The position numbers were made by a program, and so were the translations under genes. Shown here piece by piece: positions 53,962 through 64,000 of a stretch of DNA of 64,000 bases (position 1 is its first letter; each line of letters opens with the position of its first letter). The DNA is from Hexactinellida sp. DTS-2022 (lineage: Eukaryota; Porifera; Hexactinellida), in contig JAPNXP010000003.1 of NCBI GenBank assembly GCA_028753945.1, positions 6,324,001 through 6,388,000 of the forward strand. Direction: 5' to 3'. The notes below the pieces were generated by a model. The model was not told where the DNA came from. It saw only the letters and a list, made by a program, of their open reading frames with translations, and did not search any database.

Positions 53962-56900
53962 ATGGCTACAAACGAGTCTCACAGACCCAGACACGGGCCT
54001 GCCTCCCCCAAGCTGAATAGGCCTACCCGCATATTCAGCAAGCAGGCCTCTGAGAATGTGGCAGCCGATATTCTCTCTGACGAGGACACCAAGGAGAGGT
54101 ATATATAGAGTTAACTTAGTTATTCCAACCAATATGTGATACAGTGAACTCCCGTTATTTAATCGTACCTGGGTTAGTACGTACTACTATTTTGTAACCA
54201 AGTTTATAACTCGGTTAGTACATACACTCGGATAATTTGTATAGTAAATTCCCGTTATAACGAAGTCGGACATAACGAGATAACCGCTTATAACGAATTT
54301 GAAAAATCTAAAATTAAGGCTGTGCCGACAGCATTTCGGTTGATGCACTATTGGTGGAACTGTGTAGTGCCTCCGTAAGTAATGATAGCACAGCTGTAAT
54401 CTTAGATTTTATGGCCAAACATTGACCTAGTACAGTAGAACCTCGTTAGAACGAACACGGTTAATACGAATTCCGGATAAAGCGAACAATTTTACCGTCC
54501 GTTGGTTGTCGTGTTAACGAGATTTTACTGTAGTTAGTAATACATATATTTACAGTATTTGTGTCTTATTAACATGTGTCTGTCTATTTACTGTATCTAT
54601 ACTAATGTGTATTATTAATGTACCTATTAACACATATCTGCATACAGGACTATAACTACTGCCCTGTACGGTCGGTTCGACTTCCAGGAGTGCGAGGAGG
54701 GGCTTAAGATTAGCCACGTGTGGGAGTCGGAGGCGGGTCTGCCTATCTCTAAGCTGACAGAGGGAGCTAACAGAAACACAGCTGTCTCCTCTCCTGTCTC
54801 CGCCACACGGGAAACCCATTGGTTAGCTCAGAAGGCTCCCTCTCTGGATACCCCGCAGACCTCTGGTATGTAGGGAACTGGAACTATACACACTATTCTG
54901 ATGTATAGTTATAACTGGAACTATACGTAGGAACTGGAACTAATGTCATAACTGGAACTCTATGTTATAACTGGAACTATATGTTTATAACTGGAACTAA
55001 ATATAGGAACTGAAACTATATGTTTATAACTGGAACTAAATGTAAAAACTGGAACTATATGTTTATAACTGAAACTAAATATAGGAACTGAAACTATATG
55101 TTATAACTGGAACTAAATGTAAAAACTGGAACTAAATATAGGAACTGAAACTATATGCTATAACTGAAACTAAATGTAGAAACTGGAACTATAAGTTGAA
55201 ACTGGAACTAAATGTAGGAACTGGAACTAATGTTATAACTGGAACTATAATCACTATTCTGATTAAGTAGACTCTGTTAATAGGAACACAGGGGAGCCTC
55301 AAAATGCCACAGTATAATTGTAATAGCATATCCATGGTTTATATTAGTGTATCATACAGCGCCTCAAAATACAATACAACAGGCCTACAGTAGTTAGTAA
55401 TACATTTACAGTGGTGTTCGCCTAATAGCAATTGCTCTAGTAGCAATATTGCTTTATTAGCAAGCAAATTTCACACAAAATGCGACTTGCTATTACGCGA
55501 ACACTGCATAGAACTTTCCATATACCTATGCCCTATTTACTATCCCCTACATGTTATATCAGATATGCCCCTAATGGAGGACTTCCTCGAGGAGACGCAG
55601 AGTGTTAAGCACAGTCCGGATACGGTAGAGGACACCATGGATGAGAGACCTCAGCTGGACAGTCCCAATCAGCTGTTCCCCATTCCCACTGGGGAGTCCC
55701 ACGGTAATACACACTTAGGCACACCGGACCATGGATTTATAGTTAACGAGCCCTTCGGTCTCGGTCGCTTTGCGACAGATCGGTGCTACGCACCTCAAGT
55801 TAACGGCCGCTGTGCGGCCTTACTCCTCACATTTTCTACCATGGAAATGGTAGATAGGGACGTTATGATTTTGATTTTCATTAATTTGTTTACCTATTTG
55901 TGCAAACAACAACAACAACAAATACTCATATTATAATTTTATAAATGCGAAATTCGTGTTCAGCATACTTGTTTACCTACAATACCCATTGAAAGCTAAC
56001 TTCTAGGTTGATTTTGAATTTTCATTAATTTGTTTACCTATTTTGTGTAAACAACAACAACAAATATTAATATGAGAAATTTATAAACGCGAAATTCGTG
56101 TTCGGCATACTTGTTTACCTATAATACCCGTTGGAAGCTAACTTCTAGGTTGATTTTGAATTTTCATTAATTAGTTTACCTATTTTGTGTAAACAACAAC
56201 AACAACAACAAATATTCATATTATAAATTTTTAAACGCGAAAATCGTGTTCAGCATACTACTTTACCTATAATACCCGTTGGAAGCTAACTTCTAAGTTG
56301 ATTTTGAATTTTCATTAATTTGTTTACCTATTTTGTGTAAACAACAACAACAACAACAAATATTCATATTATAAATTTTTAAACGCGAAAATCGTGTTCA
56401 GCATACTACTTTACCTATAATACCCGTTGGAAGCTAACTTCTAAGTTGATTTTGAATTTTCATTAATTTGTTTACCTATTTTGTGTAAACAACAACAACA
56501 AATATTAATATGAGAAATTTATAAACGCGAAATTCGTGTTCAGCATACTTGTTTACCTATTATAACATTTGTTTACCTATTATAACATTTGAAAGTTCGT
56601 TTATATCCCAATATTAATTGCGGTTTCTATTCCCCCATCACTTTAATACAATCCGGACAAACAAACACACAAACACACACACACACACACACACAACAAT
56701 CGAGATTTAATAATACAGTCGACTCCGCTTAATAAAGCCACCTCGGGACCAGGGTGTTTTGACCCGATTAAGCGGAGAAACCGATTAACCGGTGGCTCTA
56801 TTAAGCGGAGTTAACTGTAGTATATATTTTGTTTAATGCAGTAGATACCGGTTATAAGAACACCGGTATATAAGAAGATTCTACTGGAAAACGGTTGTCA

Positions 56901-59480
56901 TATATCCTATAATATAATTATGCCGGTTTTAAGAACATTATATGCAGTTCCCGACGATGTTCTTATAACCGGCATCCACTGTACAGTCAGGTTATTTTCT
57001 TATGAACCTTTATACAACAGGACTAAATATTGTGTTTTAATAGAGAGACTTCATAATAAGCGAACTCAACTTAATACAAACCCTATGTAAGTTGTTAATT
57101 TGGGACCGTAGGGCTTAAAAGTTTCATATTAAGCAAACGAATAATTGTTCATAATAAGCAGACCTGACTGTATTGAACCAATTAGAACTATGGTTTAATG
57201 TTCAGCTTAATTAACTTTTGGTTTTATACAATTATTGTCCCATTAGATAATATATATTTCACACCTGTTATTTCTTTGTTTGTTTGCTTATTGTATGTTT
57301 GTTTGTTTACAGATGAGCCTATTAATGAGAGTCTATCCTGTTCATCTAACTTCAGGAGTAAGTTTGTTTATTGTTTATCATGTTTACTTCTTGTTTACTT
57401 GTTTGTTTACAACTTTGTTTACTGAACAGATATAGAAAGTGTGTTGAAAAATCAGAAAAAGAATGTCTTTATCTTGAGTGAAGCTGGAAAACCTATTTAT
57501 TGCAGGTTTGTTTGTTTGTTTGTTTGTTTGTTTGTTTGTTTGTTTGTTTGTTTGTTGTTCGTTTGTTAGTTTGTTTGTTTGTTTGTTTGTTTGTTTACTT
57601 GTTTGTTAGTTAGTTAGTTTGTTAATTAGTTAGTTAGTTTGTTAGTTGTTAGTTTGTTTATTTATTTAATTGTTTGTTTGTTTATTAGTTAGTTAGTTTG
57701 TTAGTTTCTTTATTAGCTAGTTAGTTTGTTTGTTGTTTGTTTGTTTGTTTGTTTGTTTGTTTGTTTGTAGTTTGTTTGTTTGTTGTTTGTTTGTTTGTTG
57801 TTTGTTTGTTTGTTTGTTTGTTTGTTTATTAGGTATGGAGATGAGGATCACGCTGTTCACATTTTCGGGATTATGCAGGCATTCATTGCGTTCGTAGAGG
57901 ATAATAGAGATGAGCTGTTGTAAGTAAATAGTTGTTGTTCTGTTGTTGTTTACAGTTACTTTCTGTCTATTCATTTGTTTACCTTTTAACCTGTTTAGTT
58001 ATTTACATCTTAGGTTGTTTACCTGTTTACTTTTCTGTCTGTTTATTTGTTTACCTTTTAACCTGTTTAGTTATTTACATCTTACGTTATTTACCTATTT
58101 ACTTTTCTGTCTGTTCATTTGTTTACCTTTCACCTTGTTTACTTATTTACCCCCTACAGGTGTTTGTTTGTTACTGTTGTTGTTTAGACACTTCGCAACA
58201 GATACCCATAACTTTGTGTTTGTACACAAAGGTCCGCTTATACTGGTCTGCATAGCGAATACATACGAATATCCCGATCAGGTGTGTTATGTATTTAATC
58301 GTTTGTTCGTTTGTTTAGCTGTTTGAACGTTTAAACATTTAAATATTTAATTGTTAAAATGTTTCATTGTTTAGTTGTCTGCCTGTTTAACTGTTTAACT
58401 GTTTAAATGTTACATATTTAATTGTTTAACTAGTGTTTAGCTATTTAACTGTTTAGTCGTTTAGTGGTTAAAAGTTGAGTCATTTATCTGTTTAATTTGT
58501 TTAGATATTTATATGTTCAATTTGTTTAGATATTTATCTGTTTTATTTTTAAAACTTTTTATGTTGAATTGTTTAGCCGTTTGACTTAAACTGACTACAT
58601 AGTTACTATTTGACTGTTTACCTGTTTACCCAATCCTATAGCTGCGTTTACAGCTTAACATGCTATACAACCAGATAGTCTCTCAGATAACAAACACTCA
58701 GTTAAACAGAGTATTTCAGGAATATAGGAACTTCGATCTAAGACGGTGGCTAACAGGTAAAGCGACATAATATATGCCTCTATTGTCTCTGCCAAGTGGC
58801 CAGGGGTCCAAATGATTAATATAAACATACAGTATAATCTCGTTAGTACGAACACGGTTATTACAAATTTACGGATAAAACGAACAAACAGTCCCACAAA
58901 ATCAGGTCCCTACAATGGCTATTCAATGGGTATTACTCCGGTTAATACGAACTCCGGATAAAGCGAACAAATTTTACCTTAAGTTGGTGTTCATATTAAC
59001 CAAGTTATACTGTATGTAAACATACGTATAACATATATGCATAGAATAGGTACCCATTGTCCCTTTTGTGACGTTATAACAGGTTCTACTATATTAACAG
59101 GGGTTTATATAGGTGCCATCAGGCATCAGTTGAGGTGCAAAAGTGCTTGCAGTGTGATTCCATTTAGGTGCCGGGTTGGCACTTAATTTCTGCCAGATTT
59201 TCGGCCCAGAAATTCCTGGATAAATCCCTGTTTGGGTTCCGTACATATTTACTTTCTTCAAATGATGCCGCATCATTGAATTATACCGATTTTGTATTAT
59301 GTATTACACTTTTAGGTGCCATAAATATTTGCTTCCTTTATAAAGTGTCGACCTATAAAATCCTATATAAACCCCTTATGTGGCATATTATAATACTTCT
59401 GTTATTCTGCTAGACAAATTCCTGACTTCTCTATTGGAGCTAATGGATGAAGATCCCAGCTATTTGTTGCAAGCTGTAAG

Positions 59481-59515
<35 letters not shown>

Positions 59516-60846
59516 GGTGTTGTTGTTGCAAGCTGTAAGTATGTTGTTATTGTTGTTGTTGTTGTTGTTGTTGTTGTGGTGTTTGTTTGTTGTTGTAGTT
59601 GTTGTAGGTGTTGGTTGTTTGTTTACTCATTTATTGGTTTGTTTGTTTGTTTGTTTGTTTGTTTACTCATGTGTTGTTATTGTTGTTTAGATACGGTGTA
59701 TACCGATGAGCAATAGTTTGAGAGAGAATATCAACTCTACTATTATACAAGCAGGAAATAAAAATAAAGTAAACAAACTATTTACAACAACAACGACAAC
59801 AATAAATATACTTACAATATTATTTGTTGTTTAGAAAGTATTGTTTACTCTTCTAATCGCAAACACGAGATTGATTGCTTACGTCAGACACAAAAACTAC
59901 AAATTGGGACCTTCAGGTACATACCGTTTAATTTATGTTTAACTACCGTTTAACTCATGTTTAATTAATGTTTAATCTGATGTTTAATTCCAGTTTAATT
60001 CATGTTTAATTTCAATATGAATGCTGTTCAATTAGTGTTTATTACTCTTTGACATTATTACAGAGATAAATAGTCAATGTTTCTTATACAGTCGAAACCG
60101 GTTTTTTCTAACTAACTATTTATTGAAATGTGTAAGGAATTCCAGTTTTATTTTATTTTCAATCGGTTTATTCTAACTATCGGATTTTTCTTACTTTATT
60201 TCCATTCAAATAATTGGTTAGAAAAACCGGTTTCGACTGTACTCTATTTACTTTATGATGCGTCCTACTATTTACTGTATAACCTATTGTTTGTTTAGAC
60301 ATTCTATTTACTGTATAACCTATTGTTTGTTTAGACATTCTATTTACTGTATAACCTATTGTTTGTTTAGACATTCTATTACTGTTTAACATGGTACACA
60401 GTACAACCTCATTCCAACACTCAGAAAACTGGACCCCTGTTTGTTTACCAGATTTTGACAACAGGTAAACACCTATATTGTTGTTAGAATCAATTATTCA
60501 TATATTTGTCAACACCTTATTTTGTAATAATTATTTTAAGGCACTGGCAAGGTCATTTTTAACTACAAATTCACATTTTTTCGATGCCGGGGTTTTATAT
60601 TAAAAAGTGTTGGTATATATAAGTAAGCCAATTGTTTACTGTGTTGTTGTTGTTGTTGTTTGTGTCTACAGAGGATACATGTATGCCCACATATCATTCG
60701 TGAGTGAGAATAGCCCTATGTACCTAATCCTACTCTCCACTTGTTGTTGTTGTTGTTGTTGTTGTTTGTGTCTACAGAGGATACATGTATGCCCACATAT
60801 CATTCGTGAGTGAGACTAGCCCTATGTACCTAATCCTACTCTCCAC

Positions 60847-60879
<33 letters not shown>

Positions 60880-60958
60880 GTGTCTACAGAGGATACATGT
60901 ATGCCCACATATCATTCGTGAGTGAGACCAGCCCTATGTACCTAATCCTACTCTCCAC

Positions 60959-60991
<33 letters not shown>

Positions 60992-63060
60992 GTGTCTACA
61001 GAGGATACATGTATGCCCACATATCATTCGTGAGTGAGACCAGCCCTATGTACCTAATCCTACTCTCCACTTGTTGTTGTTGTTGTTGTTGTTGTTGTTT
61101 GTGTCTACAGAGGATACATGTATGCCCACATATCATTCGTGAGTGAGACCAGCCCTATGTACCTAATCCTACTCTCCACTGACAGAGAAGCGTTCTTCGA
61201 TCTTAAAGAGACACACACGGGAATTGTAGAGGTACTGTTGTTGTTGTTGTTGTTGTTGTTATTGTTGTTTGTTTGTTAGTTAGTTAGGTAGCTAGTTAGG
61301 TAGTTAGTTAGTTAGGTAGTTAGTTTGTTTGTCTGCTTATTAGTTACAGTAGACCCTCGTTATTACGAACACTATTTCAGTCCCCTTCAAAGCCTTTTCA
61401 ATGCAAATGATATTGGCTAATACGAACTCCGGATAAGGCAAACAAAATTTGAAATTTTTGGCGAACGCTTTTTTGTATTTACTAACGAGGTTCTACTGTA
61501 GTTAGTTAGTTAGCTTGTTTGTATTATTTGCTTGTTTGTATTGTTGTTGTTTAGAAACTAGCATCTCACGGCTACCTCTCTAAAATTGAGAAATCCATCA
61601 AGCTAGCAGATTATACAATGTGTAAGTGGACCATGGATATTCACAAGCTATTCTGTTGTTATTTGTGTCAGTGTATTATACAGACATTTGTAAATACGCT
61701 CCTAATCCTGATCTGATCCAATTTTAATACGCCAAATCACAAATTAATGTTACGGTATAGGAGGAGATTTCAATTTATCGCGCTCCTAAATTAAAATCTT
61801 CCAAAAAATCATGCTCCAAAAGGAGCGTCTCGCGCTCCTGGATAATTCCTTGATTTCTGTTGTTATTTGTGTTCTATTTTTAGCTCAGATAAGAGTGCCA
61901 GAGGTTCGTCACTTTATTTTTAAGAATTTCAGATTGAATCAGTACACTATGCCGCTTTATGGGCCCCCGTATGTGGACGAGAAAGAGAGGGAGAGGTGCG
62001 AAATGTGTACAAATTGTGTCGCTTGTTTGTTAAGTGGTTATGTGCCACAAACTATTCAGTATACTACAGTAGAACATTGTTAGTACAATCGTTAGTAAAA
62101 CGTGTACAAATTATGTCACTTTTTGTCTGCCACAAACTATTTAATATACAGTAGAACATTGTTAGTAAGTTGTATAATTTACAGGTCCCAAGCACTTGGT
62201 AATAACGAGAATTGACTATAATTACTGCTTTATAAACTTGGTTACATAATTATAACGTACTAACCAGGTACGTATAACCTAGTTTATCCTACATAGAGAT
62301 CAGTGTATTATACAGCCATTTGTAAATACGCTCCTAATCCTGGTCTGATCCAATTTTCATACGCCTAAATCACAAATTAATGTTACGGTATAAGGAGAAG
62401 ATTCAAATGTTCGCGCTCCTAAATTCAAATTTCCCAAATAACATGCACCAAAAGGAGCGTCTCGTGCTCCTGGATAATTCCTTGATAGAGATACACACAT
62501 ACTGCTTTATAAACTTGGTTTAATAAATAAGTAACCAGTACTAACCGAGTTATACCGTATCTATAGACTATACGGCCAGTACCTGTATCTTAACCACAAT
62601 CTGTATAAGCCTACTCGAGCCGCTAAGATTATATATGCAGTCGGAGCAAAGGAAACTCTGTTTGCATGGGTAAGTATTGTTGTTGTTGTTGTTGTTTGTT
62701 TGTTAATTAGTTAGTAGTTTGTTTGTTGGTTTGTTTGTATTTTGTTGGTTTGTTTGTTAATTTGTATGTTTGTATGTTAGTTGGTTGGTTTGTTGGTTTG
62801 TTGGTTGGTTGTAACCAATGTGACATGTGTGTATTCCAAAATGGTAAAAACGTGCCTAATTTTCGGGGATTTTGTGTTAGATAACGTTTGATATAAGTAA
62901 GCTACTGTCAGGCTTAATACAGTAGCTATGGCTAATTGAACTGAACTAACACTATACTCCTTAGATTCACAAGGAATTTGAATGGTACGCCGTATTCGAT
63001 CCTCTGATCAGTAAGGGAAGTGCTGTAGATGCGATTAACAAACTATGTAGATGGATGAAG
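53962..63060 (+). CDS. MON1: MON1, subunit of the MON1-CCZ1 Rab7 GEF (last exon beyond window)
   Basis: Seventeen exons: 53962-54098, 54648-54865, 55563-55703, 57313-57357, 57430-57505, 57833-57919, 58188-58281, 58642-58756, 59414-59475, 59691-59768, 59835-59916, 60371-60464, 61111-61231, 61555-61621, 61884-61995, 62567-62669, 62965-63060. They sum to 1728 nt (576 codons) in continuous frame; the final codons lie past 64000. MON1 with CCZ1 exchanges GDP for GTP on Rab7 during endosome maturation. Matching motifs are KNVFILSEAGKPIYCRYG, HNFVFVHKGPLILVCI, LQLNMLYNQIVSQIT, FDLRRWL, ENWTPVCLPDFDNRGYMYAHIS, LILLSTDREAFF and FELxY-like EFEWYAVFDPL. The first three exons are acidic and disordered, as in other MON1 proteins. 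Exons 12 and 13 have duplicated acceptors. A Helitron lies in intron 3. Confidence 0.93.
54308..54534. mobile_element. GCTGTGCCGACAGC element and family B MITE, MON1 intron 1
   Basis: 54308-54425 is a near copy of 42440-42560. 54432-54534 is a shortened family B copy (CAGTAGAACCTCGTTAGAAC ... ACGAGATTTTACTGTA). 54140-54300 just before has a family F-like fragment. Confidence 0.75.
54870..55260. repeat. AACTGGAACTATATG tandem repeat, MON1 intron 2
   Basis: About twenty degenerate 18-22-bp units. The same unit type occupies the AEBP2-like intron 1 (31885-32225). 55261-55503 then holds short MITE pieces (family A start, AATAGCAAT-type fragment). Confidence 0.92.
55742..56710 (-). mobile_element. 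Helitron-like element with internal tandem array, MON1 intron 3
   Basis: Minus orientation. The 3' end (AACGAGCCCTTCGGTCTCGG on the plus strand) is at 55742, only 39 bp after the exon 3 donor. About five internal ~135-bp units follow. The TG-rich 5' end and ACAATCGAGATTTAATA lie near 56700. Same family as 32597-34587. Confidence 0.85.
56715..57173. mobile_element. Three adjacent CAGT-type MITEs (families C, D, E)
   Basis: 56715-56818 is a shortened family C (CAGTCGACTCCGCTTAATAA ... GGAGTTAACTG). 56838-56983 is family D, ending CCGGCATCCACTG. 56984-57173 is family E, ending AAGCAGACCTGACTGTA. They are packed end to end in MON1 intron 3. Confidence 0.85.
57506..57830. repeat. TTTG/TTAG microsatellite, MON1 intron 5
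   Basis: Fills the whole intron between exons 5 and 6 from donor to acceptor. Similar TTTG-derived tracts occupy 57920-58187 and 58282-58641. Confidence 0.95.
58830..59386. mobile_element. Family B MITE and GGGGTTTATATAGG element, MON1 intron 8
   Basis: 58830-59011 is family B (CAGTATAATCTCGTTAGTAC ... AACCAAGTTATACTG). 59099-59386 has inverted ends GGGGTTTATATAGG / CCTATATAAACCCC and a GGTGCC-containing body. The second element is seen once. Confidence 0.75.
59469..59660. repeat. Duplicated exon 9 donor plus TTG/TTTG repeats, MON1 intron 9
   Basis: The exon end and donor TTGCAAGCTGTAAGT recurs at 59525-59540 after a (TTG)n tract, giving a second donor-like site 57 bp downstream. Further TTG and TTTG runs follow. 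Confidence 0.85.
60092..60241. mobile_element. CAGT-type MITE, family J
   Basis: Exact inverted ends CAGTCGAAACCGGTTTTT and AAAAACCGGTTTCGACTG, ~150 bp, flanked by TA. A diverged left half is at 22080. Located in MON1 intron 11. Confidence 0.9.
60263..60370 (+). repeat. 36-bp minisatellite repeating the MON1 exon 12 acceptor
   Basis: Three copies of a 36-bp unit with TTGTTTGTTTAG/ACATTCTATT put acceptor AGs at 60298, 60334 and 60370. Only the last continues into exon 12; the earlier two lead to ATTCTATTTACTGTATAA, an in-frame stop. Confidence 0.95.
60640..61175 (+). repeat. Five tandem copies of the MON1 exon 13 start with its acceptor
   Basis: Acceptor AGs end at 60671, 60777, 60889, 61001 and 61110 (unit 106-112 bp, varying with the (TTG)n length). 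Each copy repeats TTTGTGTCTACAG and ~74 bp of exon, including an internal GTGAGTGAG donor-like site. Only the fifth continues into the rest of exon 13. Confidence 0.96.
61347..61852. mobile_element. Family B-like MITE and AGGAGCG-type repeat
   Basis: 61347-61499: CAGTAGACCCTCGTTATTAC ... AACGAGGTTCTACTG, in MON1 intron 13. 61669-61852: AGGAGCG-type copy, in intron 14. Confidence 0.8.
62090..62560. mobile_element. AGGAGCG-type repeat and MITE pieces, MON1 intron 15
   Basis: 62300-62486 is an AGGAGCG-type copy. Around it are fragments with CAGTAGAACATTGTTAGTA and TTATAAACTTGGTT. No gene is seen. 62680-62820 in the next intron is TTTG repeat. Confidence 0.7.
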
Positions 63061-63088
63061 GTAATACCATAGTGTCTATATGTGTATA

Positions 63089-64000
63089 CAGTAGACTCTG
63101 TTAATAGGAACACCAGGGGACCGTATTAATACAGTAGACTCTGTTAATAGGAACACCAGGGGACCGTCTTAATACAGTAGACTCTGTTAATAGGAACACC
63201 AGGGGACCGTCTTAATACAGTAGACTCTGTTAATAGGAACACCAGGGGACCGTCTTAATACAGTAGACTCTGTTAGTAGGAACACCAGGGGACCGTCTTA
63301 ATACAGTAGACTCTGTTAATAGGAACACCAGGGGACCGTCTTAATACAGTAGACTCTGTTAATAGGAACACCAGGGGACCGTATTAATACAATAGACTCT
63401 GTTAATTGGAACACCAGGGGACCGTATTAATACAGTAAACTCTGTTAGTAGGAACACCAGGGGACCGTATTAATACAATAAACTCTGTTAGTAGGACACT
63501 AGGGGACCGTCTTAATACAGTAGACTCTGTTAATAGGACACCAGGGGACCGTATTAATACAGTAGACTCTGTTAGTAGGAACACCAGGGGACCGTATTAA
63601 TACAGTAAACTCTGTTAGTAGGACACTAGGGGACCGTCTTAATACAGTAGACTCTGTTAATAGGAACACCAGGGGACCGTATTAATACAGTAGACTCTGT
63701 TAGTAGGACACTAGGGGACCGTATTAATACAGTAGACTCTGTTAATAGGAACACCAGGGGACCGTATTAATACAGTAGACTCTGTTAATAGGAACACCAG
63801 GGGACCGTATTAATACAGTAGACTCTGTTAATAGGAACACCAGGGGACCGTATTAATACAGTAGACTCTGTTAGTAGGACACTAGGGGACCGTATTAATA
63901 CAGTAGACTCTGTTAATAGGAACACCAGGGGACCGTATTAATACAGTAGACTCTGTTAATAGGACACCAGGGGACCGTATTAATACAGTAGACTCTGTTA
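63089..64000. repeat. 43-bp tandem array made of a MITE end
   Basis: About 21 units starting CAGTAGACTCTGTTAATAGG and ending near GGACCGT(C/A)TTAATA, period 43 (42 in units with GGACACTAGG). The unit equals the outer end of the family A MITE. The array starts 28 bp after the MON1 exon 17 donor and runs off the right edge. Confidence 0.97.

Noticed and set aside
60607..60813. Frame with RGYMYAHIS followed by poly-Cys
   Set aside because: It is the first partial copy of MON1 exon 13 reading into TTG repeats and a stop; not a separate gene.
63089..64000. CRISPR-like regular direct repeats
   Set aside because: No unique spacers between units, eukaryotic context, and the unit is a MITE end.
1..64000. 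tRNA, rRNA or other structured RNA genes
   Set aside because: I looked for cloverleaf-like blocks and conserved rRNA stretches by eye and saw none; hairpins found belong to repeats. tRNAscan-SE and Infernal would settle it.

Overview
The window is metazoan nuclear DNA. It is AT-rich, with many small exons joined by GT-AG introns, a large satellite array, and dense non-autonomous transposons: Helitron-like elements and several families of short CAGT-ended pogo/Tigger-type MITEs. The genes are animal ones (phenylalanine hydroxylase, TMEM9, MON1, an AEBP2-like PRC2 zinc-finger protein, a PH-domain adaptor, NHL-repeat proteins). A non-bilaterian such as a sponge would fit, but that is a guess from genome style and nothing here fixes the species.

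Layout. 1-13816: satellite of ~175.5-bp monomers in higher-order repeats. 13842-15825 (+): last four exons of a coiled-coil gene whose first visible exon lies 25 bp after the satellite, so the array probably sits in its intron. 16757-26466 (+): 11-exon PH-domain adaptor (915 aa) with five clustered YxxPhi tyrosine motifs and a C-terminal coiled coil. 26637-29253 (-): complete five-exon TMEM9, convergent with the adaptor. 30648-38557 (+): AEBP2-like gene. 40275-51055 (+): complete phenylalanine hydroxylase, carrying an intronless NHL gene (45849-47084) inside one intron. 51766-53016 (-): a second intronless NHL paralogue. 53962 to the right edge (+): MON1, with 17 coding exons visible and the last one beyond the window. 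A 43-bp tandem array (63089-64000) fills its last visible intron.

The genes do not form one pathway. Amino-acid catabolism (PAH), endolysosomal trafficking (MON1, TMEM9), chromatin (AEBP2-like) and signalling (PH adaptor) are simply neighbours. Gene models were built by hand: every junction was checked for GT-AG ends and codon phase, and exon sums divide by three. UTRs and promoters could not be defined.

The most unusual recurring signal is minisatellites or tandem duplications that include a real splice site. Examples are the MON1 exon 12 and 13 acceptors, the TMEM9 exon 5 acceptor, the AEBP2-like exon 2 donor, the adaptor exon 4 donor, the PAH exon 9 acceptor and the MON1 exon 9 donor. Second, both tandem arrays at the window edges contain motifs resembling the ends of the CAGT-type MITEs.
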